DNA from: Clostridiales bacterium
Lineage (GTDB): Bacteria; Bacillota; Clostridia; Lachnospirales; Cellulosilyticaceae
DNA length: 28,265 nucleotides
NCBI GenBank assembly: GCA_019418225.1
Contig: DYCF01000052.1
Coordinates: 1 to 28,265, forward strand
Direction of reading: 5' to 3'
Below the pieces are notes generated by a model. That model did no database searches. It saw nothing but the letters and a program-made list of their open reading frames with translations, and was not told the DNA's origin. Made by a program: the position numbers and the translations under genes. This document shows positions 7,799 through 15,588 of this stretch, one piece after another (within the stretch, counting starts at the first letter, position 1; every line of letters begins with the position of its first letter).

Positions 7799-8377
7799 AT
7801 GAATTCTGAGTGGAGTAACAAGACCTCCCCCCTATACATCAACATTAATGAAGCAAATCATTTTAGCATATTTTGCAACGAGCTTCATAGTTACCTTGCC
7901 ACTTATTTGCCCTACCATAATGATGAGTTGGTAATTGTATGTATAGGAACAGATCGGGCAACAGGAGATAGCCTTGGTCCTTTAGTAGGATACAAGCTTA
8001 AAGATTTACATGAAGAGAAGGTCACATTATACGGAACCTTAGATGAACCCGTACACGCTAAAAACCTAGAAGAGACCCTAGAATCTATTTTAAAGAAGCA
8101 TCAAAATGCGCTTATATTAGCTATTGATGCTTGTTTAGGTGCTGCTAATAATGTAGGTTGCCTAACTATTGGAGAAGGTGCCATTACACCAGGCGCAGGC
8201 GTTAAAAAAGAATTACCTCCAGTAGGACATCTTCATATTACAGGCATTGTAAATTTTAGTAGCCTTATGAATATGGTTGTGCTTCAAAACACCAGACTTT
8301 CTTTAGTTATGCGCATGGCAGATACTATTTCTTCTGGTATGAAGTATTGTCTCTGGAGGTATTATAATCTTTTATAA
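7799..8377 (+). CDS. yyaC: Sporulation protein YyaC (DUF1256, GPR-like fold)
   Basis: A 192-residue spore-former protein of the YyaC/DUF1256 family, related in fold to the germination protease GPR and hydrogenase maturation proteases. Key conserved stretches are present: IVCIGTDRATGDSLGPLVG (with the conserved Asp residues), an ALILAIDACLG strand, and GAGVKKELPPVGHLHITGIVN. The precise substrate of YyaC is not established. The ATG at 7799 follows AAGTGGTGATAACG, a modest ribosome binding site. It is alone on the plus strand, and its stop overlaps the end of the convergent EIIC gene by six bases. Confidence 0.92.
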   Translation: MNSEWSNKTSPLYININEANHFSIFCNELHSYLATYLPYHNDELVIVCIGTDRATGDSLGPLVGYKLKDLHEEKVTLYGTLDEPVHAKNLEETLESILKKHQNALILAIDACLGAANNVGCLTIGEGAITPGAGVKKELPPVGHLHITGIVNFSSLMNMVVLQNTRLSLVMRMADTISSGMKYCLWRYYNLL

Positions 8378-9463
8378 GTTAAGCGTTAAATCGCCTTCTT
8401 TAATCCAATTTTGTGAGCGAAGTATCATCGCAAAGCCCCAGGTTAATACACCTGGTAAAACAAAACAAATCAACAAAATCTGTACTAGTAAAATGCTACC
8501 ATTGGCTCCTTGCTCAATCATCGTTTGCCACATCAACAGAGGTCCTACGAGACCTGAGGTTCCCATACCTGAGCCAGCTGGTACATTTTCCAAATGAAAT
8601 ACTACCGTAGCAAGTGGTCCTGTAATGGCACTTGCTAATATCGGTGGTAACCATATCTTAGGATTTTTAATAATATTAGGCATTTGAAGCATCGATGTTC
8701 CTACACCTTGTGCGATAAGACCATTAACTTTATTTTCTCTATAACTCATCACTGCAAAACCTACCATCTGCGCACAGCATCCAGCTGTAGCTGCACCTGC
8801 TGCAATACCTGATAATCCCAATATTACCCCAATAGCCGCTGAGCTAATTGGCAGTGTTAAAAAGATTCCCATGGCTACCGAAATAACTATTCCCATGAAA
8901 AATGGCTGAAGTTCTGTGGCACTCGCAATGAAATTCCCTAACATTGTTGTGAAACTAGCAAGAGTAGGTCCTACTGCAAGGGCTATGAAGCTACCAGCTA
9001 AAATTGTTGTTGCTGGTGTTAATAAAATATCTAACTTCGTCTTACCTGATACCAGTCTGCCAACCTCAACCCCGATGACAGCTGCAACAAATGCACCTAC
9101 TGGATCTCCCGGTCCGCTTAATAATATTCCCCCCTCTGTAATTAAAGTACCTGCCAATACCTTGGTTGCATAAGCACCAATAATACCATTTAGCACACTT
9201 GAATATAACACAAGTTTACTTGCACCTAGATTATGAGCTACGCCTACAGCAATGCCTACACCTGTAAGTACTGTTGCAATCTGTCCAAGTTGTATTAAAA
9301 ATTGGCCCAACCATAGATTTGGCATAAAAGAACCAATTTGCTTGATAATCGTTCCAATAAGCAAAGTTGCAAAAAGCCCTAGTGCCATGCCACTTAATCC
9401 ATCTATTAAATAGCGATTTACAAACTTCTTACCATAAATACGCCATTTACTGGTATTATCCAT
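8372..9463 (-). CDS. PTS-type EIIC-only membrane transporter (PTS_EIIC_2 family)
   Basis: A 363-residue, very hydrophobic protein with around ten membrane spans and glycine-rich turns such as GGILLSGPGDPVGAFVAAVIG and NVPAGSGMGTSGLVGP. This matches the stand-alone EIIC-like family PF13303 of Firmicutes, which lacks fused EIIA/EIIB domains; the substrate is unknown and phosphorylation partners are not nearby. The ATG at 9463 follows GGGAGGAAATGAT; the frame is open upstream to 9511, but without a better site. It follows niaR on the same strand, but a strong terminator lies between them, so it is likely transcribed separately. Linkage to niacin is not shown. Confidence 0.8.
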   Translation of the reverse strand: MDNTSKWRIYGKKFVNRYLIDGLSGMALGLFATLLIGTIIKQIGSFMPNLWLGQFLIQLGQIATVLTGVGIAVGVAHNLGASKLVLYSSVLNGIIGAYATKVLAGTLITEGGILLSGPGDPVGAFVAAVIGVEVGRLVSGKTKLDILLTPATTILAGSFIALAVGPTLASFTTMLGNFIASATELQPFFMGIVISVAMGIFLTLPISSAAIGVILGLSGIAAGAATAGCCAQMVGFAVMSYRENKVNGLIAQGVGTSMLQMPNIIKNPKIWLPPILASAITGPLATVVFHLENVPAGSGMGTSGLVGPLLMWQTMIEQGANGSILLVQILLICFVLPGVLTWGFAMILRSQNWIKEGDLTLNL

Positions 9464-9566
9464 ATCATTTCCTCCCTTAAGCTTCATATAATTTTGTATA
9501 CATAATAGCATGTGTCATGACAGTAGTCAAACATTTAACTTTACACTTTATAAACCTTTCCATGCT

Positions 9567-9614
9567 AAAGAAAAAGCCAACACTGTGAAACATCGCAATG
9601 TTGGCTTTTTCTTT
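9567..9614 (-). terminator. niaR terminator
   Basis: A perfect 16-bp stem (9567-9582 with 9599-9614) with GCCAACA at the core and A/T runs at the base, 25 bases after the niaR stop. It also insulates the EIIC gene downstream. Confidence 0.85.
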
Positions 9615-9639
9615 CATTTATATAAATATTTCTTTTCTT

Positions 9640-10158
9640 CTATGAAGGATTTACTATAAAACCATGTTGTTTTAATTCTTCTTCTATAATATCTAAATCT
9701 TCTTCTGTTGTTGCTTCTATAGTATGCATATGCATACCTTCTGTTAAATTTAAAAGAGGCATTGCATGATCTGCATGAAGTTTTTCTACAAATTGTTTCA
9801 CATCTCTTCGTGTACGTAGCATTAAGTCACCTACAAGTTGCCCATAAATAGGGTGAGTGATAATAACATTTCTTACACGTCCCCCATTATCAATAATAAT
9901 ATTTAATTCTTCTTCACTTTGCATCTTATCATGTTTAACTAAAATAACACGTTGGCACATTGTTGCTACTTCTTTATTTAAAATATACCCTCTAGCTGTA
10001 GCTAATATATCATAGCCACTCGCACGCAGCAGAGCAACATCCTGCACTATAACTTGCCTGCTTACCTCGAATTTATTTGCTAAAAAGGTGGCACTTGTTG
10101 GCTTTATATTTTCACTGAGTACTTTTAATATCTCTACTCTTCTTTGTTCACCGTCCAT
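9640..10158 (-). CDS. niaR: Niacin-responsive transcriptional repressor NiaR
   Basis: A 172-residue repressor with an N-terminal winged helix (about 1-60; EVSRQVIVQDVALLRASGYDI as the recognition region) and a C-terminal 3H domain (about 70-170). In the family the 3H domain binds a metal and niacin. The likely ligands are visible: His76, one of Glu82-84, and His143/His145 in GMHMHT, plus the conserved THPIYGQLVGDLM. NiaR turns off NAD synthesis and niacin uptake genes when nicotinic acid is plentiful. The ATG at 10158 follows GGAAGG at 8 bases. No nad or nia gene is in the window, so it acts on targets elsewhere. Confidence 0.9.
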   Translation of the reverse strand: MDGEQRRVEILKVLSENIKPTSATFLANKFEVSRQVIVQDVALLRASGYDILATARGYILNKEVATMCQRVILVKHDKMQSEEELNIIIDNGGRVRNVIITHPIYGQLVGDLMLRTRRDVKQFVEKLHADHAMPLLNLTEGMHMHTIEATTEEDLDIIEEELKQHGFIVNPS

Positions 10159-10228
10159 TTTTATTTCCTTCCTTATTATCATTTCAATCTATAGGAACCT
10201 TTAAGTATTATCAGTTTCTTCTCTTTTT

Positions 10229-10256
10229 ATTATAGCACAAGCCCTATTAAAATAAA
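10229..10256 (-). promoter_or_regulatory. niaR promoter
   Basis: On the minus strand, TTTATT (10251-10256), 16 bases, then a perfect TATAAT (10229-10234) preceded by TGC, an extended -10. The start of transcription would be about 64 bases before the ATG. Confidence 0.6.
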
Positions 10257-10356
10257 GTGACTAACACTAAGTATCTACTATACTCCCAAAGATTGGACGA
10301 AAATGCGTTCGAAGGAAAACTATATTCCCCAACTTATCCATTCCCTCTAAAAAAAT

Positions 10357-10388
10357 AAAGGCGGTAGCACTTTCGTGCCACCACCTTT
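10357..10388 (-). terminator. pgi terminator
   Basis: A 14-bp stem (10357-10370 with 10375-10388) closed by a GAAA tetraloop on the minus strand, followed by ATTTTTTT. Two plus-strand mismatches become G-U pairs on the minus strand, so it serves pgi, whose stop lies 26 bases before it. Confidence 0.93.
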
Positions 10389-10413
10389 ATAAAAAACTGA
10401 ACTATATAATATC

Positions 10414-11760
10414 TTATTTTTGAAGTCTAGCTAAAAGTGTTTCTCTTAACGCTTCAAAACCTTTTTTGCCTAATAAAGCAAACATGTTCTTTTTGTACTC
10501 TTCTACACCTGGTTGATCAAATGGATTAACACCTAATAAGTAACCACTTACACCACATGCTTTTTCGAAGAAGTAAATCATACGACCCATGTTATAAGCA
10601 TCAATAGATGGCATATTAACAACTACATTTGGTACACCGCCATCAACGTGTGCTAAAATTGTTCCTTCGAAAGCTTTTTTGTTAACGAAGTCCATTGTTT
10701 TACCTGCTAAGTAGTTAAGTCCATCTAAATCAGATGCTTCCTCTTGAAGAGTTACATCTTTTCTAGGGTTTTCTACATTGATAACTGTTTCAAATAACAT
10801 TCTTTGACCATCTTGAATGTATTGACCTAATGAGTGAAGATCTGTTGAGAAGTTAACTGATGATGGGTAAAGACCTTTACCATCTTTACCTTCACTTTCA
10901 CCATATAATTGTTTCCACCATTCACCAAAATATTGAAGACATGGTTCATAGTTTACGATAATTTCTGTAGTTTTGCCTTTTCTTAAAAGAGCATTTCTAA
11001 CTGCTGCATATTTGTAGCATTCATTCTCTTCTACATTAGGGTTTAAATATTCTTCTCTTGCATCTGCAGCACCTTTCATTAAATCATCAATGCTGATACC
11101 TGCTACTGCAATTGGAAGTAAACCTACTGGTGTAAGTACTGAGAAACGTCCACCTACATCATCTGGAATAACAAATGTTTCATATCCTTCTTCTTGCGCT
11201 AAAGTAAGAAGTGCACCTCTTGCTTTATCTGTTGTCGCAAAGATACGTTCTTTAGCAGCTTCTTTACCATATTTGTTTTCCATAAATTCTTTGAATACAC
11301 GGAAAGCGATAGCTGGTTCTGTAGTTGTTCCTGATTTAGAAATAACGTTTACGCTAACTTCTTTTCCTTCACATACATCTAAAAGGTCTTTAAGGTATGT
11401 GCCTGAAATATTGTTTCCTACATAGTAAACTTCTGGAGTTTTTCTTTGTTCTTTGCTAAGTGAATTGTAGAATGTATGACTTAATGCATCAATACAAGCT
11501 CTTGCACCAAGGTAAGAACCACCAATCCCGATAACAATAAGTACATCAGAGTTGTCTTGAATTTTCTTAGCTGCTTGTTTGATACGCTCAAATTCGCCTT
11601 TATCATAATCTACAGGTAAGTCAATCCATCCTAAAAAGTCATTTCCTGCTCCAGTTTTTTCATGTAACATGCTATGAGCAAGTTCTACTTGTGACTTAAA
11701 ATATGCTACTTCGTGGGGTTGTACTCCAGTTTTAGAGTAATCAACAGTAATTTTATTCAT
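10414..11760 (-). CDS. pgi: Glucose-6-phosphate isomerase
   Basis: Interconverts glucose 6-phosphate and fructose 6-phosphate in glycolysis and gluconeogenesis. The 448-residue length is typical for the Firmicute form. Both family signatures are present: DDVGGRFSVLTPVGLLP in the middle, and GYLLGVNPFDQPGVEEYKK near the C-terminus. The sugar-phosphate binding region VIGIGGSYLGARA near residue 75 and SKSGTTTEPAIAF are intact. The ATG at 11760 follows TTAGGAGGATTTAAGTA. It is monocistronic: own promoter upstream, strong terminator downstream. Confidence 0.97.
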   Translation of the reverse strand: MNKITVDYSKTGVQPHEVAYFKSQVELAHSMLHEKTGAGNDFLGWIDLPVDYDKGEFERIKQAAKKIQDNSDVLIVIGIGGSYLGARACIDALSHTFYNSLSKEQRKTPEVYYVGNNISGTYLKDLLDVCEGKEVSVNVISKSGTTTEPAIAFRVFKEFMENKYGKEAAKERIFATTDKARGALLTLAQEEGYETFVIPDDVGGRFSVLTPVGLLPIAVAGISIDDLMKGAADAREEYLNPNVEENECYKYAAVRNALLRKGKTTEIIVNYEPCLQYFGEWWKQLYGESEGKDGKGLYPSSVNFSTDLHSLGQYIQDGQRMLFETVINVENPRKDVTLQEEASDLDGLNYLAGKTMDFVNKKAFEGTILAHVDGGVPNVVVNMPSIDAYNMGRMIYFFEKACGVSGYLLGVNPFDQPGVEEYKKNMFALLGKKGFEALRETLLARLQK

Positions 11761-11812
11761 TACTTAAATCCTCCTAATATCGACAGGTTAATATACTTTT
11801 TTAACATATTCT

Positions 11813-11841
11813 ATTATAATCTAACTTTCAGTTTTTTTAAA
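11813..11841 (-). promoter_or_regulatory. pgi promoter
   Basis: On the minus strand, TTTAAA (11836-11841), 17 bases, then a perfect TATAAT (11813-11818), about 53 bases before the pgi start codon. Confidence 0.55.
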
Positions 11842-11857
11842 TACTAAATTATTCTTT

Positions 11858-11899
11858 TCAGTATAAACATCATATAAATCAGTATAAACATCATATAAA
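11858..11899. repeat. Perfect 21-bp tandem duplication
   Basis: TCAGTATAAACATCATATAAA occurs twice back to back (11858-11878 and 11879-11899) without a mismatch, just upstream of the pgi promoter. It looks like a recent slippage or short duplication. It could also duplicate a protein binding site for pgi. Confidence 0.9.
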
Positions 11900-11904
11900 A
11901 AGAA

Positions 11905-11928
11905 AAGAAGCTATAACTATAGCTTCTA
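11905..11928. repeat. Palindromic 24-bp repeat, copy 1
   Basis: An almost fully self-complementary hairpin, GAAGCTATA-AC-TATAGCTTC at its core, identical over 24 bases to the copy at 12100-12123. A second small palindrome, TCTACA-GGC-TGTAGA (11925-11939), overlaps its right end. There is no T tail on either side that would make it a normal terminator. Confidence 0.85.
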
Positions 11929-12099
11929 CAGGCTGTAGACAATTAACTTTTCCATAGTATTTTACTAGTCTAGAAATAGAAAACAGAGGTAAAAATGGAC
12001 CTAAACTGCTCTTTTTACCCCTATTTTAATAGATTTTCTTGAATAATCCTCACTTAATTTGTGAGTTTATTTTGGGAAAATTCATTTGTCAACAATCTG
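11929..12099. other. Gene-free segment between the two palindromes
   Basis: 171 bases between identical palindromes, with no convincing gene. It holds a hairpin, GAGGTAAAAA pairing with TTTTTACCCC (about 11985-12022), whose one plus-strand mismatch becomes a G-U pair on the minus strand, plus AT-rich sequence. It may be a terminator region for the gene at 12141-12881 or a small structured element. Confidence 0.4.
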
Positions 12100-12123
12100 A
12101 AGAAGCTATAACTATAGCTTCTA
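12100..12123. repeat. Palindromic 24-bp repeat, copy 2
   Basis: Identical in 24 bases to 11905-11928. It starts 18 bases after the stop of the hypothetical membrane protein gene. It may help end that transcript, but lacks a T tail on the minus strand. Confidence 0.85.
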
Positions 12124-12140
12124 TTATATGCTCTTTTTTG

Positions 12141-12881
12141 TTAAAGTATCCCCAGTAATTGTGCAATGTCTTGTGCACTTAAAGTAGTCTCCTCTTTTTT
12201 ATTCTCTTCTTGTCCCATCTTTTGCTTTTCCTGTGTTAAATCTTTAAGTTTCTCTTTCTGCTCACTCGTTAGTTTTGTCTCAGTACGTTTACCCGCTTTA
12301 TCTAATGTAATCACCTTATTATCTACAATTTTTATTTCTCTAATGTCCTTATTCTGTATTCTTTTCTTTTGGACTGGATAAATGTTGATTACATAGTCAC
12401 TAACTTCTGCAATCAAATTTTCACTATGTTCATTTAGCCCCCTTATAATAGTATAAAATTCCATACTAATAGTAAGAAATGCACTTGCTGAAGTTATAAC
12501 TACTGTAGACAAAGTAGCCCCTTGTCCATTAACTATTGCAATTAAAATTTCAAGCAGAATGATTCCCCACATTACACGCTTTACTTTAGTTGCTATATTT
12601 TTTACTGAAACATAAGGAAATTTCCCAATATACTCTTTAGCTAAACAACTTTTTACAATGCTGTCTATATCAGGCATCTCCTCTGTACCTTCTACACACG
12701 CCTTATAACGATTAACAACTTTCTCAATGAATGCAATACGTGTTTCAGTAGTATATGCTTTATTATTCGTATACATTTTTAAACTTTGTTCTATATCTTT
12801 AAACTTATGTTCTACCATTGATGTTGTAAAAGTTGTTAAAATCATTAGCAAAATCTCAAATATAAATAACGTAATAAGCAT
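12141..12881 (-). CDS. Hypothetical membrane protein with three helices
   Basis: A 246-residue protein that I do not recognise. It has a membrane helix at the very N-terminus (about 2-21), a charged stretch with heptad-like patterns (22-100), two close helices (about 104-117 and 121-143), and a long charged C-terminal tail ending in a leucine-rich LSAQDIAQLLGIL. The tail is probably cytoplasmic and rich in Lys/Glu/Gln, suggesting helix or coiled coil. The start ATG is behind AAGGAGGTTTAAC, a strong ribosome binding site, so expression is plausible. It is flanked by repeats upstream of pgi and by the terminator of the decayed operon on the other side. Confidence 0.75.
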   Translation of the reverse strand: MLITLFIFEILLMILTTFTTSMVEHKFKDIEQSLKMYTNNKAYTTETRIAFIEKVVNRYKACVEGTEEMPDIDSIVKSCLAKEYIGKFPYVSVKNIATKVKRVMWGIILLEILIAIVNGQGATLSTVVITSASAFLTISMEFYTIIRGLNEHSENLIAEVSDYVINIYPVQKKRIQNKDIREIKIVDNKVITLDKAGKRTETKLTSEQKEKLKDLTQEKQKMGQEENKKEETTLSAQDIAQLLGIL

Positions 12882-12955
12882 AAGTTAAACCTCCTTTTTA
12901 GTTTTCCTTCTTTTATTTTACCATTATTTTGAATTTTTTCAACTTTTATCACAAA

Positions 12956-12992
12956 AAAAATAAGAGAACCTCTAGGTCGTCCTCTTATTTTT
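12956..12992 (-). terminator. Terminator of the decayed exporter operon
   Basis: An 11-bp outer stem, AAAAATAAGAG/CTCTTATTTTT (12956-12966 with 12982-12992), with an inner ACC/GGT stem. On the minus strand it runs into a T-rich tail of nine bases. It lies about 20 bases after the last frame of the HlyD remnant, so the dead operon has kept its end signal. Confidence 0.88.
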
Positions 12993-13013
12993 AATCACAT
13001 TTTAAAATTAATC

Positions 13014-14152
13014 TTAGCTATACAATTTTGCCTCTACTGTAAGTCCCGGAACTATCTTTCCCACCTTTTCTATATCATCTAGTACAATATCTGCTTTAAT
13101 AATCGTTTCTCCACTTTCTTCTACTGCCATTTCTGACAGTCTTACTATTTGTCCAGTATAAGTTTTAGAATCATCTGTATAAATGGTTACTTCAGCTTTA
13201 GTACCTATCTTTACTTTACTAATAAACTCCTCTGGTATATCAACCGTTGCTACAATAGTACTTAAATCCATCAATTTAAAATTTGTTGCCTTTTGATTTC
13301 CTCCAATACTGCTCCCCTTCTGTGCTGTAATATCATATATAACACTTAAATCCATATCTGATACAACTTTGTTTTCCTGAATGTAAGTTTGTTCTAACTT
13401 TTTTCATAGTTTGTAATTCTAATTCTATTTTTTTAATTGTAAGTTCTTCTTGCTTAATGCTTATATTTATATCATTTCTAGAGTTATCTAATTCCATCTC
13501 CTTAGCCTTTTTTGAATCCTTTAACTTATCAATTTCTAAGTTCTTTTCTAATAAAGTTTTTTCCATAGAGGCCTCTAATTCTTCTTTATCCTTTTGCTTA
13601 GCATTAACATCCATTTCTAATTCTTTTGCCGAGATTCCACCAGCTTCATAAATTGCTTTACTATCTGCATATTTTTCCTCTGCTACTTCTAATACTTGCT
13701 CTGCTAATGCTATTTGCCCTTTTATAATCTTTATACTTCTATCTTCTCCTGTATCTAAGAGGTTCTGTTTCTGATTTATTTCCTTTTGTAAGGAATTTAT
13801 CTCTACAGTAGTGGTTTCTATTATCCCTTTTAACTTCTCTAGGGCTAATTTTTCAACTCTAAATCCTGTTCTTTTTGTTTAATTTCATCCTTATATTCCT
13901 CATAATTTAGTGCTAAAATTTCTTGTCCCTTCTCTAACTTATCTCCTTCTAGTACATATATTTCTTCTACTGTAGCAGGGAAGTCTATACTTACCTCTCT
14001 AATTTTATTTGCTTTTATTTTTCCTGATACTTCTATGCTGTCATCAACTTCTTCAATATATGATACATTACTTACCTCTTGTTTCTCCTCATTAGCACAA
14101 CCTACTGTTAATAGCATTGCTATACTAATCACTACTAACCATTTTTATGCAT
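13014..14152 (-). pseudogene. Broken HlyD/MacA-type adaptor lipoprotein
   Basis: Three frames in a row join into one adaptor protein of about 378 residues if three single-base changes in A runs are undone. The start is ATG at 14152 after AAGGGGGAAA. Restoring one A at 14142-14146 gives a lipoprotein signal, KWLVVISIAMLLTVGC. Restoring one A at 13849-13853 joins the first biotinyl-lipoyl-like part to a long coiled coil (13405-13848). Removing one A at 13399-13404 joins that to the beta-barrel portion (VATVDIPEEFISKVKIGTKA; PGLTVEAKLYS). Such adaptors link an inner-membrane ABC exporter to the envelope or hold peptide substrates. Three homopolymer changes make a working product unlikely unless they are sequencing errors. 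Confidence 0.85.
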
Positions 14153-14467
14153 ACACATTTCCCCCTTACTATCTAAATTACCTATTGGCTCATCTGCAAA
14201 AATAATATCCGGCTCATTTTACTTTCTTTACGATCCTTCATATTAGCCATTTCTTTACCATTCAACTTAATACTTCCTTGAGATGGTTTATCTAATCCAC
14301 CTAGTAAATATAATAAAGTACTTTTTCCAGAACCTGATGGCTCCATAATGGAATAAAAACTTCCTTTTTCTATAGTTAAGTTAATTCCTTTTAAAATATC
14401 AACTTTCTGATTTCCTACCACATAACTTTTCCATAAGTTAGTTGCCTCTATAACAGTTTTTTTTCAA
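14153..14467 (-). pseudogene. ABC transporter ATPase remnant with internal deletion
   Basis: A MacB/LolD-type ATPase reduced to about 105 codons. The likely start is TTG at 14467, after GGGGAGAGG; an extra A in the run 14457-14464 throws it out of frame. Then VIEATNLWKSYVVGNQKVD and the Walker A loop MEPSGSGKST follow; the family normally has GPSGSGKST, so Gly has become Glu. At about 14220 the sequence jumps directly from KDRKESK to PDIIFADEPIGNLDSK, the Walker B and D-loop, in another frame. The Q-loop and LSGGQ signature are lost, and the H-loop end is missing as well. It cannot be an active ATPase. Confidence 0.88.
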
Positions 14468-14497
14468 CACGCCTCTCCCCTTTCTAGAAATTTTATA

Positions 14498-14602
14498 TTA
14501 TAATTCTCCAGTTTCAATAGCCGCACAAATTTCGTTTATATCAAGTGTAAATTCAAGGTTCTTAAAATATATATAGTTAATGCTCGCATTATCAATCTTC
14601 CT
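14498..14602 (-). pseudogene. Unidentified 34-codon coding remnant
   Basis: Between the permease and ATPase remnants, a minus-strand frame reads INYIYFKNLEFTLDINEICA followed by AIETGEL and a stop, preceded by an in-frame stop. The composition looks protein-like rather than random, and an AGGAGATAAAGGAAG ribosome binding-like stretch sits just before it. I do not recognise the family. It may be the tail of another lost gene of this operon. Confidence 0.35.
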
Positions 14603-14614
14603 TTATCTCCTCTA

Positions 14615-15041
14615 TTACTCCTGTTTGATTGTTTCTACAATATTTAAACCTGATACTTTTATAGCAGGACTAACTGAGCCAATCATTGTAATAAGCGTTG
14701 AAATTAAAATTAAAGTTAAAAACTTAAAATAGTTATATTCAACTTCAATTACTAACCCTGTTGCTGCTAATATATTAGGAACAATGGTAAGTAATAACAT
14801 ACCTATCAAAACTCCAAATATACCACCCCTTAGCCCTCCTGTACTTGATTCTAATACAGTCATAAAGAATATTTGTCTCTTGTCTACACCTAAGGACCTT
14901 AATACTGTAATAGATTTATGCCTCTCTAAAAATGTTACTAAAAAGTAATGCTGCTGAAAGCATAATTGAAAATACAATCATGAATGTCCTAAACTTTTTT
15001 TCAAATATATTCTTAATGAGAAATTTAAATATAATCTTCAC
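14615..15041 (-). pseudogene. FtsX/MacB-type ABC permease remnant
   Basis: The 5' end is intact: GTG at 15041 after GGAGGGGATTTATTCA, coding for MKIIFKFLIKNIFEKKFRTF, then MIVFSIMLSAALLFSN, a typical first membrane helix. Around 14940 the sequence jumps, out of frame, to the last FtsX domain: ERHKSITVLRSLGVDKRQIF, helices at LRGGIFGVLIGMLLLTIVPN and ISTLITMIGSVSPAIKVSG, ending NIVETIKQE. Most of the protein, including the large outside domain and other helices, has been deleted. The frame 14615-14977 by itself is not a whole gene. It is in the same operon as the ATPase and adaptor remnants. Confidence 0.85.
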
Positions 15042-15067
15042 TGAATAAATCCCCTCCATTTTTATTA

Positions 15068-15337
15068 CTATCTTAAAATATTATCTGCTGCTGTCTTTTC
15101 CGGATTATTTAAATACCCTCTACCTATCGGTATTCCTGCAATACAAATTTCACCCTTTACACCTATTGGACAAAGATTATTAGCTGCATCTAATATATAG
15201 ATATTACAATTTGGAATTGGCTTACCTATTAGAACTTTGTATAATGTTCTTAACTCTCTCCGTATCATAATTTAAGTCAATTGGAATATATGCTGCCCCA
15301 GAAATACCACAGCTATTTCTTTCACACTTTTCCCCAT
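15068..15337 (-). pseudogene. NRPS adenylation domain remnant
   Basis: Fragments of a non-ribosomal peptide synthetase adenylation domain in more than one frame. First (about 15253-15337) comes KSVKEIAVVFLG then GAAYIPIDLNY, the A2 core motif region, broken by a frame change around the G run. Then, after a deletion of roughly 200 residues, comes IGKPIPNCNIYILDAANNLC with PIGVKGEICIAG and RGYLNNPEKTA (15068-15230), the A5-A7 region. The sequence ends just before the permease ribosome binding site. A free-standing acyl-AMP ligase is possible, but the wording is NRPS-like. Between here and 15499 I find no further recognisable gene. Confidence 0.85.
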
Positions 15338-15499
15338 ATACTTTTTTACCATTATATTGTTACAATTATAAATCTTTTTCTATAAAACCTAACAATATTA
15401 AGGAAATCCAATCTTATTTTGTCACTCTTTTTAATATACTATTTAGATTTTTACCCATAACACCATCTCTAAAATAAAAATATGCATAAAAAATATCGC

Positions 15500-15518
15500 C
15501 AATCACACACTGTGATTG
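15500..15518 (-). terminator. Pectate lyase terminator
   Basis: CAATCACA-CAC-TGTGATTG (15500-15518) forms an 8-bp hairpin. On the minus strand it is followed by GGCGATATTTTTT. It lies 71 bases after the pectate lyase stop codon. Confidence 0.75.
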
Positions 15519-15588
15519 ACGACACAAAATTCTTATTATTTCATCTGTCCACTAAACAAGGGACACTTCAATATACTTTTTTTATAAT

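Noticed and set aside
10357..10388. T-box or riboswitch-like GGTGG hairpin
   Set aside because: It lies right after pgi and has a plain GAAA-capped stem with T tail on the minus strand, so it is an ordinary terminator.
11858..12123. CRISPR-like array
   Set aside because: Only two tandem units without spacers, and two separate palindromes with different sequence; no cas genes.
13333..14132. Separate small genes of 93 and 95 codons
   Set aside because: They join with the 113-codon frame downstream into one adaptor protein once three one-base changes are undone, so they are pieces of one pseudogene.
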